64,000 bases of DNA, taken from Rhodopseudomonas palustris. Its GTDB lineage: Bacteria; Pseudomonadota; Alphaproteobacteria; Rhizobiales; Xanthobacteraceae. The notes under the pieces were generated by a model. The model saw only the letters and a list, made by a program, of their open reading frames with translations, did no database searches and was not told where the DNA came from. A program made the position numbers and the translations under genes. Of the stretch, positions 55,154-64,000 are shown piece after piece. The stretch is from NCBI RefSeq assembly GCF_013415845.1, contig NZ_CP058907.1, forward strand, positions 4,402,001 through 4,466,000. The letters are read 5' to 3'. Each line of letters opens with the position of its first letter. The first letter of the stretch is position 1.

Positions 55154-56563
55154 TCAATACCGATAATGATCCGCCTTGAACGGGCCTTCGACCTTGACGC
55201 CGATGTAGTCGGCCTGGTCCTTGCGCAGCTCGGTGAGCTTGACGCCGATCTTGGCGAGGTGCAGGCGGGCGACCTTTTCGTCGAGCGTCTTCGGCAGCAC
55301 GTAGACCTTCTTCTCGTACTTGCCCTGGTTCTGGAACAGCTCGATCTGCGCCAGCGTCTGGTTGGTGAACGACGCCGACATCACGAAGCTCGGGTGACCC
55401 ATCGCGTTGCCGAGGTTCACGAGGCGCCCTTCCGACAACAGGATCATCCGCTTGCCGTCCGGGAAGGTGATCTCGTCGACCTGCGGCTTGATGTTGTCCC
55501 ACTTCATGTTCTTCAGGCTGGCGACCTGAATCTCGTTGTCGAAGTGGCCGATGTTGCAGACGATGGCGCGATCCTTCATCGCGCGCATGTGGTCGATGGT
55601 GATGATGTCCTTGTTGCCGGTGGCGGTGACGAAGATGTCGGCGATCGGCGCCGCGTCTTCCATGGTCACCACCTGATAGCCTTCCATCGCGGCCTGCAGG
55701 GCGCAGATCGGATCGACTTCCGACACCATCACGCGGCAGCCGGCCTGGCGCAAGCTGGCGGCCGAGCCCTTGCCGACGTCGCCGAAGCCGGCGACCATCG
55801 CGACCTTGCCCGACAGCATCACGTCGGTGCCGCGGCGGATGCCGTCGACCAGCGATTCACGGCAACCATAGAGGTTGTCGAACTTCGACTTGGTGACCGA
55901 GTCATTGACGTTGATCGCCGGGAACAACAGCTTGCCGGCCTTCTCCATGTCGTACAGACGATGCACGCCCGTGGTGGTCTCTTCCGATACGCCCTTGATG
56001 TTCTTGGCGAGCGTGGCGAAGTAGCCCTTCGGCTTCTCTTTGAGGATGCGCTTGATCAGCGCGAAGAAGATCTCTTCTTCTTCCGAATTGTGCTGATCGA
56101 GGAACATGGTGTCGCCGTTCTCGGCGCGCAGGCCCTGATGCACGAACATGGTGGCGTCGCCGCCGTCGTCCAGGATCATGTTCGGGGTGCCGCCGTCCGA
56201 CCAGTCGAACAGCTTGGCGGTGTAGTCCCAGTAATCCTTCAGCGTCTCGCCCTTGACGGCGAACACCGGAATGCCGGCGGCGGCGATCGCGGCGGCGGCG
56301 TGGTCCTGGGTCGAGTAGATGTTGCACGACACCCAGCGCACCTCGGCGCCGAGCGCCACCAGTGTCTCGATCAGCACCGCAGTCTGGATCGTCATGTGCA
56401 GCGAGCCGGCGATCTTGGCGCCCTTCAGCGGCTGCTTCGGCCCGTATTCTTCCCGGGTCGCCATCAGGCCCGGCATTTCGGTCTCGGCCAGCGAGATCTC
56501 CTTGCGGCCGAACTCGGCGAGGCCGATGTCCTTGACGATGTAATCGGTGAACTTGGCGGTCAT
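55154..56563 (-). CDS. ahcY: Adenosylhomocysteinase (S-adenosyl-L-homocysteine hydrolase)
   Basis: 469 residues. Hallmarks are [41 protein letters not shown], the NAD-binding [19 protein letters not shown] and the C-terminal FKADHYRY. It hydrolyses S-adenosylhomocysteine to adenosine and homocysteine, removing the methyltransferase inhibitor. It is downstream of metK and of a methyltransferase gene on the same strand, forming a SAM-cycle group. ATG 56563 is chosen over the 14-residue longer form, which has no homology. Its 3' end is duplicated at 53590-53843. Confidence 0.97.
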   Translation of the reverse strand: MTAKFTDYIVKDIGLAEFGRKEISLAETEMPGLMATREEYGPKQPLKGAKIAGSLHMTIQTAVLIETLVALGAEVRWVSCNIYSTQDHAAAAIAAAGIPVFAVKGETLKDYWDYTAKLFDWSDGGTPNMILDDGGDATMFVHQGLRAENGDTMFLDQHNSEEEEIFFALIKRILKEKPKGYFATLAKNIKGVSEETTTGVHRLYDMEKAGKLLFPAINVNDSVTKSKFDNLYGCRESLVDGIRRGTDVMLSGKVAMVAGFGDVGKGSAASLRQAGCRVMVSEVDPICALQAAMEGYQVVTMEDAAPIADIFVTATGNKDIITIDHMRAMKDRAIVCNIGHFDNEIQVASLKNMKWDNIKPQVDEITFPDGKRMILLSEGRLVNLGNAMGHPSFVMSASFTNQTLAQIELFQNQGKYEKKVYVLPKTLDEKVARLHLAKIGVKLTELRKDQADYIGVKVEGPFKADHYRY

Positions 56564-56635
56564 GCGGATGGGTTTCCTGATGTCTGTGTCAGTCGAACTG
56601 AGCACTACGAACTGAATCGGGCAGTTTGAGGCAGT

Positions 56636-56795
56636 GCGCCTCGTCTCCCTCGCCCCGCTGTTGCGGGGAGAGGGCCGGGGTGAGGGGCAGCGGCAAGGCT
56701 CGGCCTCGGTGCGAGGCCCCCCTCACCCGGATCGCCGCGATGCGGCGACCCGACCTTTCCCCGCGCGCGGGGAAAGGTGAGAGACGGTGGTATCG
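56636..56795. repeat. Multi-hairpin intergenic repeat, family C
   Basis: Between metK and ahcY lie several strong stems: CCCTCGCCCCGC pairing with GCGGGGAGAGGG, CCGGGGTGAGGGG pairing with CCCCTCACCCGG, GATCGCCGCGATGCGGCGACC and CTTTCCCCGCGCGCGGGGAAAG. This CCCTCACC / CGGGGAAAGG type is common in rhizobial relatives. It may stabilise or separate the metK and ahcY transcripts. Confidence 0.7.
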
Positions 56796-56801
56796 GTCTA
56801 G

Positions 56802-57998
<1,197 letters not shown>

Positions 57999-58061
57999 CA
58001 CCAACCCCTTGTCCGCCGGACCCCGGCGGTGTTTTCGTGAAAGATAGCTATCCAGAAGATG

Positions 58062-59414
58062 TCAGTCGCGCCTGCGCGAGATGACGTAGGATTCGTCGTT
58101 GAACCAGAGACCGCTATGCTTGCGCAGAACCTCTCTGGTGGCTTCCAAATACTGGCCGTCCCGGGTCACTTCCGTGAGCCGGTCGTCCTCGATCTGCGCG
58201 ACATACACCGCGGCATTCCATGCTGCAAAGGCCGTCGAATTGCCGATCGGTCCGGTGACCTCATTGGGCAAAGCCTCCATATCGTAGCGAAAGATCGAGC
58301 GGTTATCGGCGTAGGCATTGAAGTTTAGGTCTCTACCAGCCGAGCCGAGCTCGTATTTGACCGCGCGCAACAATTCGTGGCGGCTGACCGAGAACGGGTT
58401 CTCGTCCGGCCAGATCGATTGGACGATTTCCAATCCGGGATCGTGGCCGTGGGAATGGATTCCGATCAGCCGCCCACCCGGACGCAGCGCCCGCGCCAGC
58501 GGCGCGATGATCCGCTTGGCCCGGAAGTTGACGGATGATTTCGCCCGGTAGGGCTGCGAGGCGATGATCAGGTCGAAATTGGCCTCGGTGCGGCCGGCGC
58601 GCGGGATCACCGCGTCGAGCAGGAAGCGGTGGTCCTCGCGGTACAGCACGATCGCGACCGGGCGCTCGTACACCGGCATCCCGGTGCGGGGGCTGACATT
58701 GGCGCGCCAGTTGTCCTGCAGAAACGGCGCCAGTTCGGCGATCTGGGTCTCGAATTCGCCCGAGGAGGCGCCGCGCAGCGCGACCTCATGCCAGATCATC
58801 CCGGCGGCGGCGGCCGAGGACGCCGGCGTCAGCCATGGCGCCTCGGCGTAATTCATGTTGGTGAACACGAAGACTGAGGCCGGATGCTCGAACAGCCGGT
58901 CCGGCACCTTGTCGAGCGTCAGCCGCAGGTCCTCGACGCTGAGTTCCTTGCCGGAGACGTAGAACGGTATCTGAGGAAACCGCCCATGCATCGCCCTGAG
59001 CACCCTGGCCAGAACGGTGCCATCGCCGCATCCGGCGTCGAACACGCGCAGAGCGGGCGGACGGGGGTGGATGTTGGCGAGCTCCAGTGCGACGCGGTCC
59101 GCCACCACCCGCTTTTCCCCGCAAGTATGGACGAACAATAGATATTTTTGACGGTTCTCGAAGAACCGGAAGTTGCTGCGCGGGTCCCGCCGCTCCAGCG
59201 GCACCACAAGCCCCCGCGGCGGCGGCGCAACGCCCAAGCCAGCGGCAACAAACGCCTCGATCCGCTCCAACGTATCCAGCGTAATCCGTTTACCCTCGCG
59301 CAACCGGTACACCAACTTCCCGTCGTTCACCGCCCGCCGGCCGAACGTCGTCTCGGCCATCCCAGCTTGGCGGCAGTAGTCGGAGATGCGGGTGAGAAGT
59401 TGGTCGTTGTTCAT
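58062..59414 (-). CDS. Class I SAM-dependent methyltransferase with HTH-like N-terminus
   Basis: 450 residues. An N-terminal Cro-like segment (LLTRISDYCRQAGMAETTFGRRAVND, then KLVYRLREGKRITLDTLERIEAF) precedes a Rossmann methyltransferase domain. That domain has motif I RVFDAGCGDGTVLARVLRAM and later RALRPGGRLIGIHSHG. The substrate is unknown. It lies upstream of metK on the same strand (63-bp gap), which supports a functional link to SAM supply. The longer frame to 59516 is not supported. Confidence 0.78.
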   Translation of the reverse strand: MNNDQLLTRISDYCRQAGMAETTFGRRAVNDGKLVYRLREGKRITLDTLERIEAFVAAGLGVAPPPRGLVVPLERRDPRSNFRFFENRQKYLLFVHTCGEKRVVADRVALELANIHPRPPALRVFDAGCGDGTVLARVLRAMHGRFPQIPFYVSGKELSVEDLRLTLDKVPDRLFEHPASVFVFTNMNYAEAPWLTPASSAAAAGMIWHEVALRGASSGEFETQIAELAPFLQDNWRANVSPRTGMPVYERPVAIVLYREDHRFLLDAVIPRAGRTEANFDLIIASQPYRAKSSVNFRAKRIIAPLARALRPGGRLIGIHSHGHDPGLEIVQSIWPDENPFSVSRHELLRAVKYELGSAGRDLNFNAYADNRSIFRYDMEALPNEVTGPIGNSTAFAAWNAAVYVAQIEDDRLTEVTRDGQYLEATREVLRKHSGLWFNDESYVISRRRD

Positions 59415-59621
59415 GCGGGGCGGTGGGCAGTTCCAATTCGCTGAGGTCAAATAGCACGCATTTCCCACCGCCGGAAGAGCAACGATGCGATGAGTACCGT
59501 AGATAAATCGGTGCAAATCCGATTAGGGACCCACTCGTCTGTCATTGGGAAACAGCAATCCATCTGCTAAGAGGCTGGCGAGCCCTGGCAGGGCCGGGCA
59601 GCTTACGGAACGGATTGAGCG

Positions 59622-60932
59622 ATGCGCATCACGATGATTGGGACAGGTTATGTGGGGCTGGTGTCCGGGGCGTGCTTCGCGGACTTCGGCCACCAGGTAA
59701 CCTGCGTCGACAAGGATGCCGGCAAAATCGCGGCCCTGCATCGGGGCGAAATTCCCATTTACGAACCGGGGCTTGACGAGCTGGTCGCGGCCAACGTCAA
59801 GGCCGGGCGGCTCGACTTCACCACCGACCTGACAGCCCCGGTGGGCGAAGCGGACGCGGTGTTCATCGCCGTTGGGACTCCGTCGCGGCGCGGCGACGGC
59901 CACGCGGACCTGTCCTATGTGTATGCCGCGGCAAAGGAAATCGCCGCCGCCCTGAAAGGCTTCACGGTCGTGGTGACCAAGTCGACGGTCCCGGTCGGCA
60001 CCGGCGACGAGGTCGAGCGGCTGATCCGCGAGACCAATCCCACCGCCGACGCGGCGGTCGCCTCGAACCCTGAATTCCTGCGCGAGGGCGCCGCGATCCG
60101 CGACTTCAAGTTCCCCGACCGCATCGTGATCGGGACTGCCGACGAACGCGCCCGCAAGGTGATGGGGGAGATCTACCGCCCGCTGTCGCTAAACCAGGGC
60201 CCTCTGATGTACACCGCGCGGCGCACCGCCGAGCTTATCAAATATGCCGCCAACGCGTTCCTGGCGACCAAGATTACCTTCATCAACGAGATGGCGGACC
60301 TCGCCGAAAAGGTCGGCGCCGACGTCCAGGACGTCGCCCGCGGCATCGGCATGGACAACCGGATCGGCTCCAAATTCCTGCATGCCGGCCCCGGCTTCGG
60401 CGGCTCTTGCTTCCCCAAGGACACCCGCGCGCTAGTGCAGACCGCCCATGACCACGACGTGCCAGTGCGGATCGTCGAGGCGGTCCTTGCCGTCAACGAC
60501 AACCGCAAGCGCGCAATGGCCCGCAAGGTCTCGCACGCGCTCGGCGGCAACATGCGCGGCAAGACCATCGCGGTGCTCGGCCTGACCTTCAAGCCGGACA
60601 CGGACGACATGCGCGAGGCGCCGTCGATCCCGCTCGTCACCGGCCTCACCGACATGGGCGCCAAGGTGAAGGCGTTCGATCCCGCCGGCATGGCGCAGGC
60701 CAAGGCGGAGTTGCCGGACATCACCTACTGCGAGGACGCCTACGACTGCGCCAAGGGCGCCGACGCGCTGGTGATCGTCACCGAATGGGTGCAATTCCGC
60801 GCGCTCGATCTGCCGCGGCTGAAAGCCGCAATGGCGCAGCCGATCGTGGTCGACCTGCGCAACATCTACCGCCCCGCCGAAATGGCCGAGCACGGATTCA
60901 GCTATCACAGCGTCGGCCGCGGCGACGCGTAG
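59622..60932 (+). CDS. ugd: UDP-glucose 6-dehydrogenase
   Basis: 436 residues. N-terminal NAD motif MIGTGYVGLVSGACFADFGH, VAVGTPSRRGDG-type segment, VTKSTVPVGTGDEV, and the catalytic cysteine C263 in GGSCFPKDTRAL. The C-terminal UDP-binding domain has GLTFKPDTDDMREAPSI. It oxidises UDP-glucose twice to UDP-glucuronate. It can feed the UDP-glucuronate 4-epimerase-like enzyme at 6653 although it lies some 52 kb away. Confidence 0.95.
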   Translation: MRITMIGTGYVGLVSGACFADFGHQVTCVDKDAGKIAALHRGEIPIYEPGLDELVAANVKAGRLDFTTDLTAPVGEADAVFIAVGTPSRRGDGHADLSYVYAAAKEIAAALKGFTVVVTKSTVPVGTGDEVERLIRETNPTADAAVASNPEFLREGAAIRDFKFPDRIVIGTADERARKVMGEIYRPLSLNQGPLMYTARRTAELIKYAANAFLATKITFINEMADLAEKVGADVQDVARGIGMDNRIGSKFLHAGPGFGGSCFPKDTRALVQTAHDHDVPVRIVEAVLAVNDNRKRAMARKVSHALGGNMRGKTIAVLGLTFKPDTDDMREAPSIPLVTGLTDMGAKVKAFDPAGMAQAKAELPDITYCEDAYDCAKGADALVIVTEWVQFRALDLPRLKAAMAQPIVVDLRNIYRPAEMAEHGFSYHSVGRGDA

Positions 60933-61061
60933 TTGGTCTGCCGGCGCCGCTGATTTTTCAACGTCGGCCGCTGCCGCGCGGCATCTCCTCCCCAACCTCC
61001 CGCTTCGATCTGATCGCGCTCTGCGCGCGATCCCGTCTGCGCGCGCTCATACGCAACACTA

Positions 61062-61081
61062 TTGACCGACCGTTCGGTTAA
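61062..61081. promoter_or_regulatory. Putative TetR-type operator
   Basis: TTGACCGACCGTTCGGTTAA is an imperfect inverted repeat (ACCGA...TCGGT). It lies 124 bp upstream of the ABC substrate-binding protein gene, in an otherwise GC-rich 272-bp gap. ACCGACCGGTCGGT-like boxes are typical TetR-family operators near fatty-acid and aromatic degradation genes. No TetR gene is in the window. Confidence 0.4.
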
Positions 61082-61204
61082 GCTTTACGATCAGCAGAAA
61101 GCATAAGGTGCGATCGGCGCGGTCGGCGTCGTATACAAGGCACCGGGATTGGATCAGGCCAAAGACGCTCGCAAGAAGCGCAGCCTGCAACGGAGGAACG
61201 CTTC

Positions 61205-62386
61205 ATGTCTCGCTACACGCATGTCCTGCGCAGCGTCGCCGTCGGCGCGACGGCTTTGGCGCTGTCGAGCTTTTCGCTGATGCACAGCGCGCTCGCGCAA
61301 TCCACCATCAAGCTCGGCTCGGTGCTGTCGATCACCGGCCCCGCGTCCTTCCTCGGCGATCCAGAGGACAAGACGCTGAAGATGTATGTCGACAAGATCA
61401 ACGCCGCGGGCGGCGTCGACGGCAAGAAGATCGAACTCGTCGTCTATGACGACGGCGGCGACGCCAACAAGGCCCGCACCTTCGCCACCCGCCTAGTCGA
61501 GGACGACAAGGTGGTGGCGATGATCGGCGGCTCGACCACCGGCACCACGATGGCGATGATCCCGGTGTTCGAGGAAGCGCAGATCCCGTTCATCTCGTTT
61601 GCCGGCGCGGTCGAAATCATCGACCCCGTCCGCAAATACGTGTTCAAGACCCCGCACACCGACAAGATGGCGTGCGAGAAGATCTTCGAGAACATCAAGG
61701 CGCGCAAATTTACCAAGGTGGCGATGATCTCCGGCACCGACGGCTTCGGCTCGTCGATGCGGGCGCAGTGCCTGAAGGTCGCGCCGAACTACGGCGTCAG
61801 CATCGTGGCCGAAGAAACCTACGGCCCGCGCGACAGCGACATGACGGCGCAGCTCACCAAGATCAAGGCCGCCCCGGGCGTCGAGGCAGTGGTCAATCCC
61901 GGCTTCGGCCAGGGCCCGGCGATCGTCACCCGCAACTACGCGCAGCTCGGCATGTCGTCGACGCCGTTCTACCAGAGCCACGGCGTCGCATCGAAGAGCT
62001 TCATCGAGCTCGCCGGCCCGGCGGCCGAAGGCGTGCGGCTGCCCGCCGCCGCGCTGCTGGTCGCCGACAAGCTGCCGGACAACGATCCGCAGAAGAAGGT
62101 CGTCACCGAGTACAAGGCGACTTACGAAGACACCACCAAGCAGCCGGTCTCGACCTTCGGCGGCCACGCTTATGACGGCCTCTACATCCTGGTCGACGCG
62201 ATGAAGCGGGCGAAGTCGACCGATCCGAAGAAAGTGCGCGACGAGATCGAGGCCACCAAGGGCTTCGTCGGCACCGGCGGCATCGTCACCATGTCACCGA
62301 CCGATCACCTCGGCCTCGACCTGTCGGCGTTCCGGATGCTCGAGGTCAAGAACGGCGACTGGACGCTGGTGCAGCCGGGAAGCTGA
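61205..62386 (+). CDS. Branched-chain amino-acid-type ABC transporter substrate-binding protein
   Basis: 393 residues. It has a signal peptide (about residues 1-32, ending HSALAQ) and a periplasmic-binding-protein type I fold: STIKLGSVLSITGPASFLGDPED, LVEDDKVVAMIGGSTTGTTMAMIPVFEEA and YGPRDSDMTAQLTKIKA. LivK-like proteins bind branched-chain amino acids but also amides, urea or aromatic acids. It is followed by LivH- and LivM-type permeases, so the system is a HAAT-type importer. The TetR-like box upstream suggests an aromatic or fatty-acid-linked ligand, which is an inference. Confidence 0.92.
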   Translation: MSRYTHVLRSVAVGATALALSSFSLMHSALAQSTIKLGSVLSITGPASFLGDPEDKTLKMYVDKINAAGGVDGKKIELVVYDDGGDANKARTFATRLVEDDKVVAMIGGSTTGTTMAMIPVFEEAQIPFISFAGAVEIIDPVRKYVFKTPHTDKMACEKIFENIKARKFTKVAMISGTDGFGSSMRAQCLKVAPNYGVSIVAEETYGPRDSDMTAQLTKIKAAPGVEAVVNPGFGQGPAIVTRNYAQLGMSSTPFYQSHGVASKSFIELAGPAAEGVRLPAAALLVADKLPDNDPQKKVVTEYKATYEDTTKQPVSTFGGHAYDGLYILVDAMKRAKSTDPKKVRDEIEATKGFVGTGGIVTMSPTDHLGLDLSAFRMLEVKNGDWTLVQPGS

Positions 62387-62407
62387 CCCGATGCACTGAG
62401 TTGAGTC

Positions 62408-62513
62408 GTCATTCCGGGATGCGCCCCGTCTTCGAGGCGCAGGCCCGGAATCCATACTACCTGCGGTGGTTATGGATTCCGGGCTCGCGCCTAGCGGCGC
62501 GCCCCGGAATGAC
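62408..62513. repeat. Palindromic intergenic repeat, family A (copy 2)
   Basis: It shares the outer arms of the copy at 4192-4293: GTCATTCCGGG at the left and GCCCCGGAATGAC at the right. The inner stems are GCCCGGAATCCAT pairing with ATGGATTCCGGGC and smaller hairpins (GCGCCCCGTCTTCGAGGCGC). It sits inside an ABC-transporter operon between the binding-protein and permease genes, where such hairpins often set relative expression. Confidence 0.8.
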
Positions 62514-62534
62514 GGCCTTTTTGTTGAGAGCGCC

Positions 62535-63407
62535 ATGTCCGAACTGCTGCAATTTCTGATCTCGGGGCTGACGGTCGGAGCGGTGTATGCGCTGGTCGCA
62601 CTCGGCTTCACGCTGGTCTATCACGCCTCCGACGTCGTCAATTTCGCCCAGGGCGAATTCGTCATGCTCGGCGGCATGGTCACCGTGTTTGCGTATGCGG
62701 CCGGCGTACCGCTGCCGCTGGCCGCCTTGCTGGCGGTGATCGTCGCGGTGGTCATCGGCCTGTTGCTGTACTGGCTGGCGATCGCGCCGGCCCGCGGCGC
62801 CTCGGCGGTGTCGCTGATCATCATCACGATCGGCGCCTCGATCCTGCTGCGCGGCGCAGCGCAAATCGTGTTCGACAAGCAATTCCACAAGCTGCCGGCC
62901 TTCTCCGGCGACGCGCCGATCCACCTGCTCGGCGCGGTGATCCAGCCGCAGAGCCTGTGGGTGCTCGGCGGCGCGGCGCTGGTGGTGCTGACGCTCTACT
63001 ACGTGATGGAGCGAACGCTGATCGGCAAGGCCGTGGTCGCGACCGCCGCCAACCGGCTCGCGGCGCGGCTGGTCGGCGTCAACGTCGCCACCGTGATGGC
63101 GCTGGCGTTCGGCGGCTCGGCCGCGATCGGCGCCATCGCCGGCATTCTGATCACTCCGATCACCCTGACTAGCTACGACGTCGGCACTCTACTGGCGCTG
63201 AAGGGCTTTGCAGCCGCGATGCTCGGCGGCATGGGCAATCCGCTCGGGGCCGTGATCGGCGGCCTGTTGCTGGGCCTGTTGGAGTCGTTCGGCGCCGGCT
63301 ACGTGTCGTCGACCTACAAGGACGCCATCGCCTTCATCGTCATCCTCGCCGTGCTGTTCGTCGCGCCGCAGGGGCTGGTCGGCCGTCGCACTGTCGAGCG
63401 GGTCTGA
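62535..63407 (+). CDS. LivH-type ABC transporter permease
   Basis: About 290 residues, polytopic. It has LLQFLISGLTVGAVYALVALGFTLVYHASDVVNFAQGEFVMLGG, GKAVVATAANRLAARLVGVN (the EAA-like loop) and the late FAAAMLGGMGNPLGAVIGGLLLGLLESFG motif. It is the first of two inner-membrane permeases of a HAAT-family importer. ATG 62535 is chosen; the frame extends to 62466 only through the upstream palindromic repeat. The next permease starts 3 bp later. Confidence 0.93.
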   Translation: MSELLQFLISGLTVGAVYALVALGFTLVYHASDVVNFAQGEFVMLGGMVTVFAYAAGVPLPLAALLAVIVAVVIGLLLYWLAIAPARGASAVSLIIITIGASILLRGAAQIVFDKQFHKLPAFSGDAPIHLLGAVIQPQSLWVLGGAALVVLTLYYVMERTLIGKAVVATAANRLAARLVGVNVATVMALAFGGSAAIGAIAGILITPITLTSYDVGTLLALKGFAAAMLGGMGNPLGAVIGGLLLGLLESFGAGYVSSTYKDAIAFIVILAVLFVAPQGLVGRRTVERV

Positions 63408-63410
63408 GTG

Positions 63411-64000
63411 ATGTTGAACGTGTTCGGACGCCGATCCGTCATCCTGATCGCGCTTGCTGTGGTGATGGCGGTGCTGCCGCTGCTGTTTCCATCGAGCTAT
63501 TACTTCCGCGTCGCCTCGCTGGTCTGGGTCTCGGCGCTGGCCGCAATCGGTCTCAACATTCTGATGGGTAAGGCCGGCCAGGTCAGCCTCGGCCATGCCG
63601 GCTTCTTCGGCATCGGCGCTTATGCTGTGGCGATCGGGCCGGCGCATTTGGGCCTCAACGCGCTGCTTGCAGTGCTGGTTGGCGCCCTGCTCTCCGCCCT
63701 GCTGGCATTTCTGGTCGGCCGGCCGATCCTGCGGCTGAAGGGGCATTATCTCGCCATCGCCACGCTCGGGCTCGGCGTGCTGGTGGCGATGGTCATCACC
63801 ACCGAAAGCGGCTGGACCGGCGGCCCTGACGGCATGCCGGTGCCGAAGCTGTCGTTGTTCGGCTGGCGCATTTCCGGATCGAACACCTGGTATTGGATCA
63901 CGGCCGGGCTGCTGCTGATCGGCACCTGGTTCGCACTCAACCTTGACGACACCCCCACCGGGCGCGCCTTTCGCGCCCTGCACGACAGCGAGATCGCCGC
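63411..64000 (+). CDS. LivM-type ABC transporter permease (partial, cut by window end)
   Basis: The first 196 codons, running off the window. Features are VWVSALAAIGLNILMGKAGQVSLGHAGFFGIGAYAVAI, PILRLKGHYLAIATLGLGVLVAM, and TGGPDGMPVPKLSLFGW, all LivM hallmarks. GTG at 63408 is an alternative start. The ATPase genes livG and livF probably follow beyond the window. Confidence 0.92.
   Translation, partial: MLNVFGRRSVILIALAVVMAVLPLLFPSSYYFRVASLVWVSALAAIGLNILMGKAGQVSLGHAGFFGIGAYAVAIGPAHLGLNALLAVLVGALLSALLAFLVGRPILRLKGHYLAIATLGLGVLVAMVITTESGWTGGPDGMPVPKLSLFGWRISGSNTWYWITAGLLLIGTWFALNLDDTPTGRAFRALHDSEIA

Noticed and set aside
55166..56629. 487-codon frame opposite ahcY, and a similar 385-codon frame opposite metK (56883-58040)
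   Set aside because: High-GC codon use leaves the antisense frame open; the sense products are unambiguous AhcY and MetK.
57999..58061. SAM-responsive riboswitch before metK
   Set aside because: The gap to the upstream gene is only 63 bp and I see no SAM-II or SAM/SAH-type pseudoknot pattern.

Overview
The window looks like chromosomal DNA of an alphaproteobacterium of the Rhodopseudomonas/Bradyrhizobium group (Nitrobacteraceae). The evidence is high-GC coding sequence, HWE-type histidine kinase signalling, DUF3606 and other small Rhizobiales-type proteins, and families of palindromic intergenic repeats. The genus is inferred from protein content and codon style, not from a marker gene. I saw no rRNA, tRNA or CRISPR array.

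Region 1 (1-21.6 kb) is a cell-envelope and polysaccharide locus. It holds a NodU/CmcH-type carbamoyltransferase, a MurJ-type flippase, a WlbA/WlbC-like oxidoreductase and aminotransferase pair, a UDP-glucuronate 4-epimerase-like protein, a UPF0104-type membrane protein, a WecA-like initiating transferase and a WbpM/CapD-type dehydratase. The complete ADP-heptose route (gmhA, gmhB, hldE, hldD) follows with heptosyltransferases waaF and waaC, then galE, an MsbA-like ABC exporter and a fumarylacetoacetate-hydrolase-family enzyme. Together these would make nucleotide sugars, build the LPS inner core and start O-antigen or other polysaccharide chains.

Region 2 (21.6-36 kb) is more accessory. An epimerase remnant adjoins a solitary 1987-residue DUF4011-helicase-nuclease protein resembling single-gene anti-phage systems. 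A diguanylate cyclase, a small membrane protein with a perfect CRP-type palindrome upstream, and a Crp/Fnr regulator follow. Next is a compact operon of radical SAM/SPASM enzyme, PqqD-like protein and a 178-residue protein that looks like an uncharacterised peptide- or protein-modifying system. It is divergent from a giant zinc-ribbon/cyclase/AAA/TPR signalling protein.

Region 3 (36-49.2 kb) has a DEAD-box helicase, an acyl-CoA dehydrogenase, a run of very small genes and one decayed gene around rpsU, a GAF-PAS-GAF-HWE kinase with a response regulator, an autotransporter subtilase and a PaaI-type thioesterase.

Region 4 (49.4-55.3 kb) is a mobile or genomic-island patch upstream of the SAM-cycle genes. 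It contains an IS110 transposase, a two-gene module ending in a HEPN-like protein, an IS481 element with 26-bp inverted repeats and a perfect 7-bp target duplication, and a second two-gene HEPN-like module. The second module is bracketed by the real ahcY 3' end and a diverged duplicate of it.

Region 5 (55.2-64 kb) is core metabolism: ahcY, metK, a methyltransferase with an HTH-like N-terminus, UDP-glucose dehydrogenase, and the start of a branched-chain amino-acid-type ABC transporter operon cut by the window edge.

The best candidates for undescribed biology are the radical SAM/PqqD/178-aa operon and the paired HEPN modules in the island next to ahcY.
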